Shown here in pieces: positions 4,351 through 5,052 of a stretch of 5,052 bases of DNA (its first letter is position 1; each line of letters starts with the position of its first letter). The stretch spans positions 1 through 5,052 of the forward strand of contig JASLIR010000355.1 in the NCBI GenBank assembly GCA_030152125.1, written 5' to 3'. The position numbers and the translations under genes were made by a program. This stretch comes from Alkanindiges sp. GTDB lineage: Bacteria; Pseudomonadota; Gammaproteobacteria; Pseudomonadales; Moraxellaceae. The notes below the pieces were generated by a model. It was not told the origin of the DNA. It saw only the letters and a list, made by a program, of their open reading frames with translations, and made no database searches.

Positions 4351-5052
4351 ATGACGGCACAATCCGGTATTCCCAGCATTAAACTGCTTATCAACGGTCA
4401 ATGGATCAAGTCTAAAACTACCGAATGGCGTGATGTAATCAACCCGGCTACCCAGCAGGTACTGGCCCACGTTCCCTTTGCCACAGCGGAAGAAATTGAG
4501 GCTGCGGTGCAAAGTGCGCATGCTGCCTTTGCCAGCTGGCGCAAAACCCCGATTGGCACCCGTGCGCGTATCTTCCTTAAATACCAGCAATTAATCCGTG
4601 AAAACATGGCAGAACTGGCCGCCACACTCACCGCCGAACAGGGTAAAACCCTGGCCGATGCCGAAGGCGATGTGTTCCGTGGGCTGGAAGTGGTGGAACA
4701 TGCCGCCTCCATTGGCAACCTGCAACTGGGTGAACTGGCCAATAACGTGGCTGCCGGGGTGGATACCTATACCCTGCTACAACCGCTGGGCGTGTGCGCT
4801 GGCATTACCCCGTTTAACTTTCCGGCCATGATTCCCTTGTGGATGTTCCCCATGGCGATTGTTACCGGTAACACCTTTATTTTAAAACCGTCCGAACAGG
4901 ACCCGATGGTGACTACCCGCCTGGTGGAACTGGCGCTGCAAGCTGGCATTCCTGCCGGGGTACTGAATGTGTTACATGGCGGTGAAGATGTGGTAAATGC
5001 CATTTGTGACCACCCGCTGATCCGCGCCATTTCCTTTGTCGGCTCTACCCGC
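4351..5052 (+). CDS. mmsA: Methylmalonate-semialdehyde dehydrogenase (CoA-acylating), N-terminal part
   Basis: The 234 visible codons are an unmistakable aldehyde dehydrogenase of the MmsA/IolA type; the frame is open at the window end, and the family is usually about 500 residues. The enzyme converts methylmalonate semialdehyde, NAD+ and CoA to propionyl-CoA, CO2 and NADH, and malonate semialdehyde to acetyl-CoA, in valine, thymine and inositol breakdown in the cytosol. Visible marks are L-L-I-N-G-Q-W near residue 12, A-E-Q-G-K-T-L-A-D-A-E-G-D-V-F-R-G-L-E-V-V-E (95-116), G-I-T-P-F-N-F-P-A-M with the oxyanion-hole Asn156, W-M-F-P-M-A-I, L-K-P-S-E with K179 for NAD binding, and F-V-G-S-T-R at 229-234. 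The catalytic cysteine lies beyond the window. AGGA (4338-4341) precedes the ATG by nine bases; an ATG at 4335 is in another frame. The divergent LysR gene is its likely regulator. Confidence 0.96.
   Translation, partial: MTAQSGIPSIKLLINGQWIKSKTTEWRDVINPATQQVLAHVPFATAEEIEAAVQSAHAAFASWRKTPIGTRARIFLKYQQLIRENMAELAATLTAEQGKTLADAEGDVFRGLEVVEHAASIGNLQLGELANNVAAGVDTYTLLQPLGVCAGITPFNFPAMIPLWMFPMAIVTGNTFILKPSEQDPMVTTRLVELALQAGIPAGVLNVLHGGEDVVNAICDHPLIRAISFVGSTR

Noticed and set aside
1..5052. Neisserial DNA uptake sequence GCCGTCTGAA as a genus marker
   Set aside because: I did not find the 10-mer on either strand by eye, so it gives no taxonomic support.

Overview
The window looks like chromosomal DNA of a proteobacterium, probably beta- or gamma-class. 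This rests on the LysR and MmsA protein sequences, the lipoprotein signal and codon use rich in GCC, CTG and GGC; no feature fixes the genus. There is no rRNA, tRNA, transposase, phage structural gene or CRISPR array.

Left part (1-788). Two short genes run leftwards: a 100-residue acidic protein (236-538) and, after 85 bases, the first 50 codons of a lipoprotein precursor that leaves the window at base 1. A 250-base spacer separates them from the rightward genes.

Centre (789-2841). Three rightward genes encode paralogous membrane-anchored proteins of 192, 164 and 212 residues. Each has an N-terminal hydrophobic anchor, a low-complexity linker unique to that copy (Q-rich helical, charged coiled-coil-like, or Ala/Pro-rich), and an 84-residue C-terminal domain that aligns without gaps across all three and keeps two cysteines. 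The leaders of copies 2 and 3 are also conserved, and a hairpin follows each gene. No established function can be assigned. This family is the least explained content of the window.

Right part (2842-5052). A LysR-type regulator gene runs leftwards (2909-3799, probable TTG start) and shares a hairpin terminator region with the third paralog. It is divergent from mmsA (4351 to the window end), CoA-acylating methylmalonate-semialdehyde dehydrogenase, an enzyme of valine, thymine and inositol breakdown. The 551-base spacer between them holds two strong hairpins resembling a repetitive extragenic element, and an AT-rich mmsA promoter region with five TGCA motifs. The simplest reading is that the LysR protein controls mmsA through sites in this spacer; this is inferred from layout.
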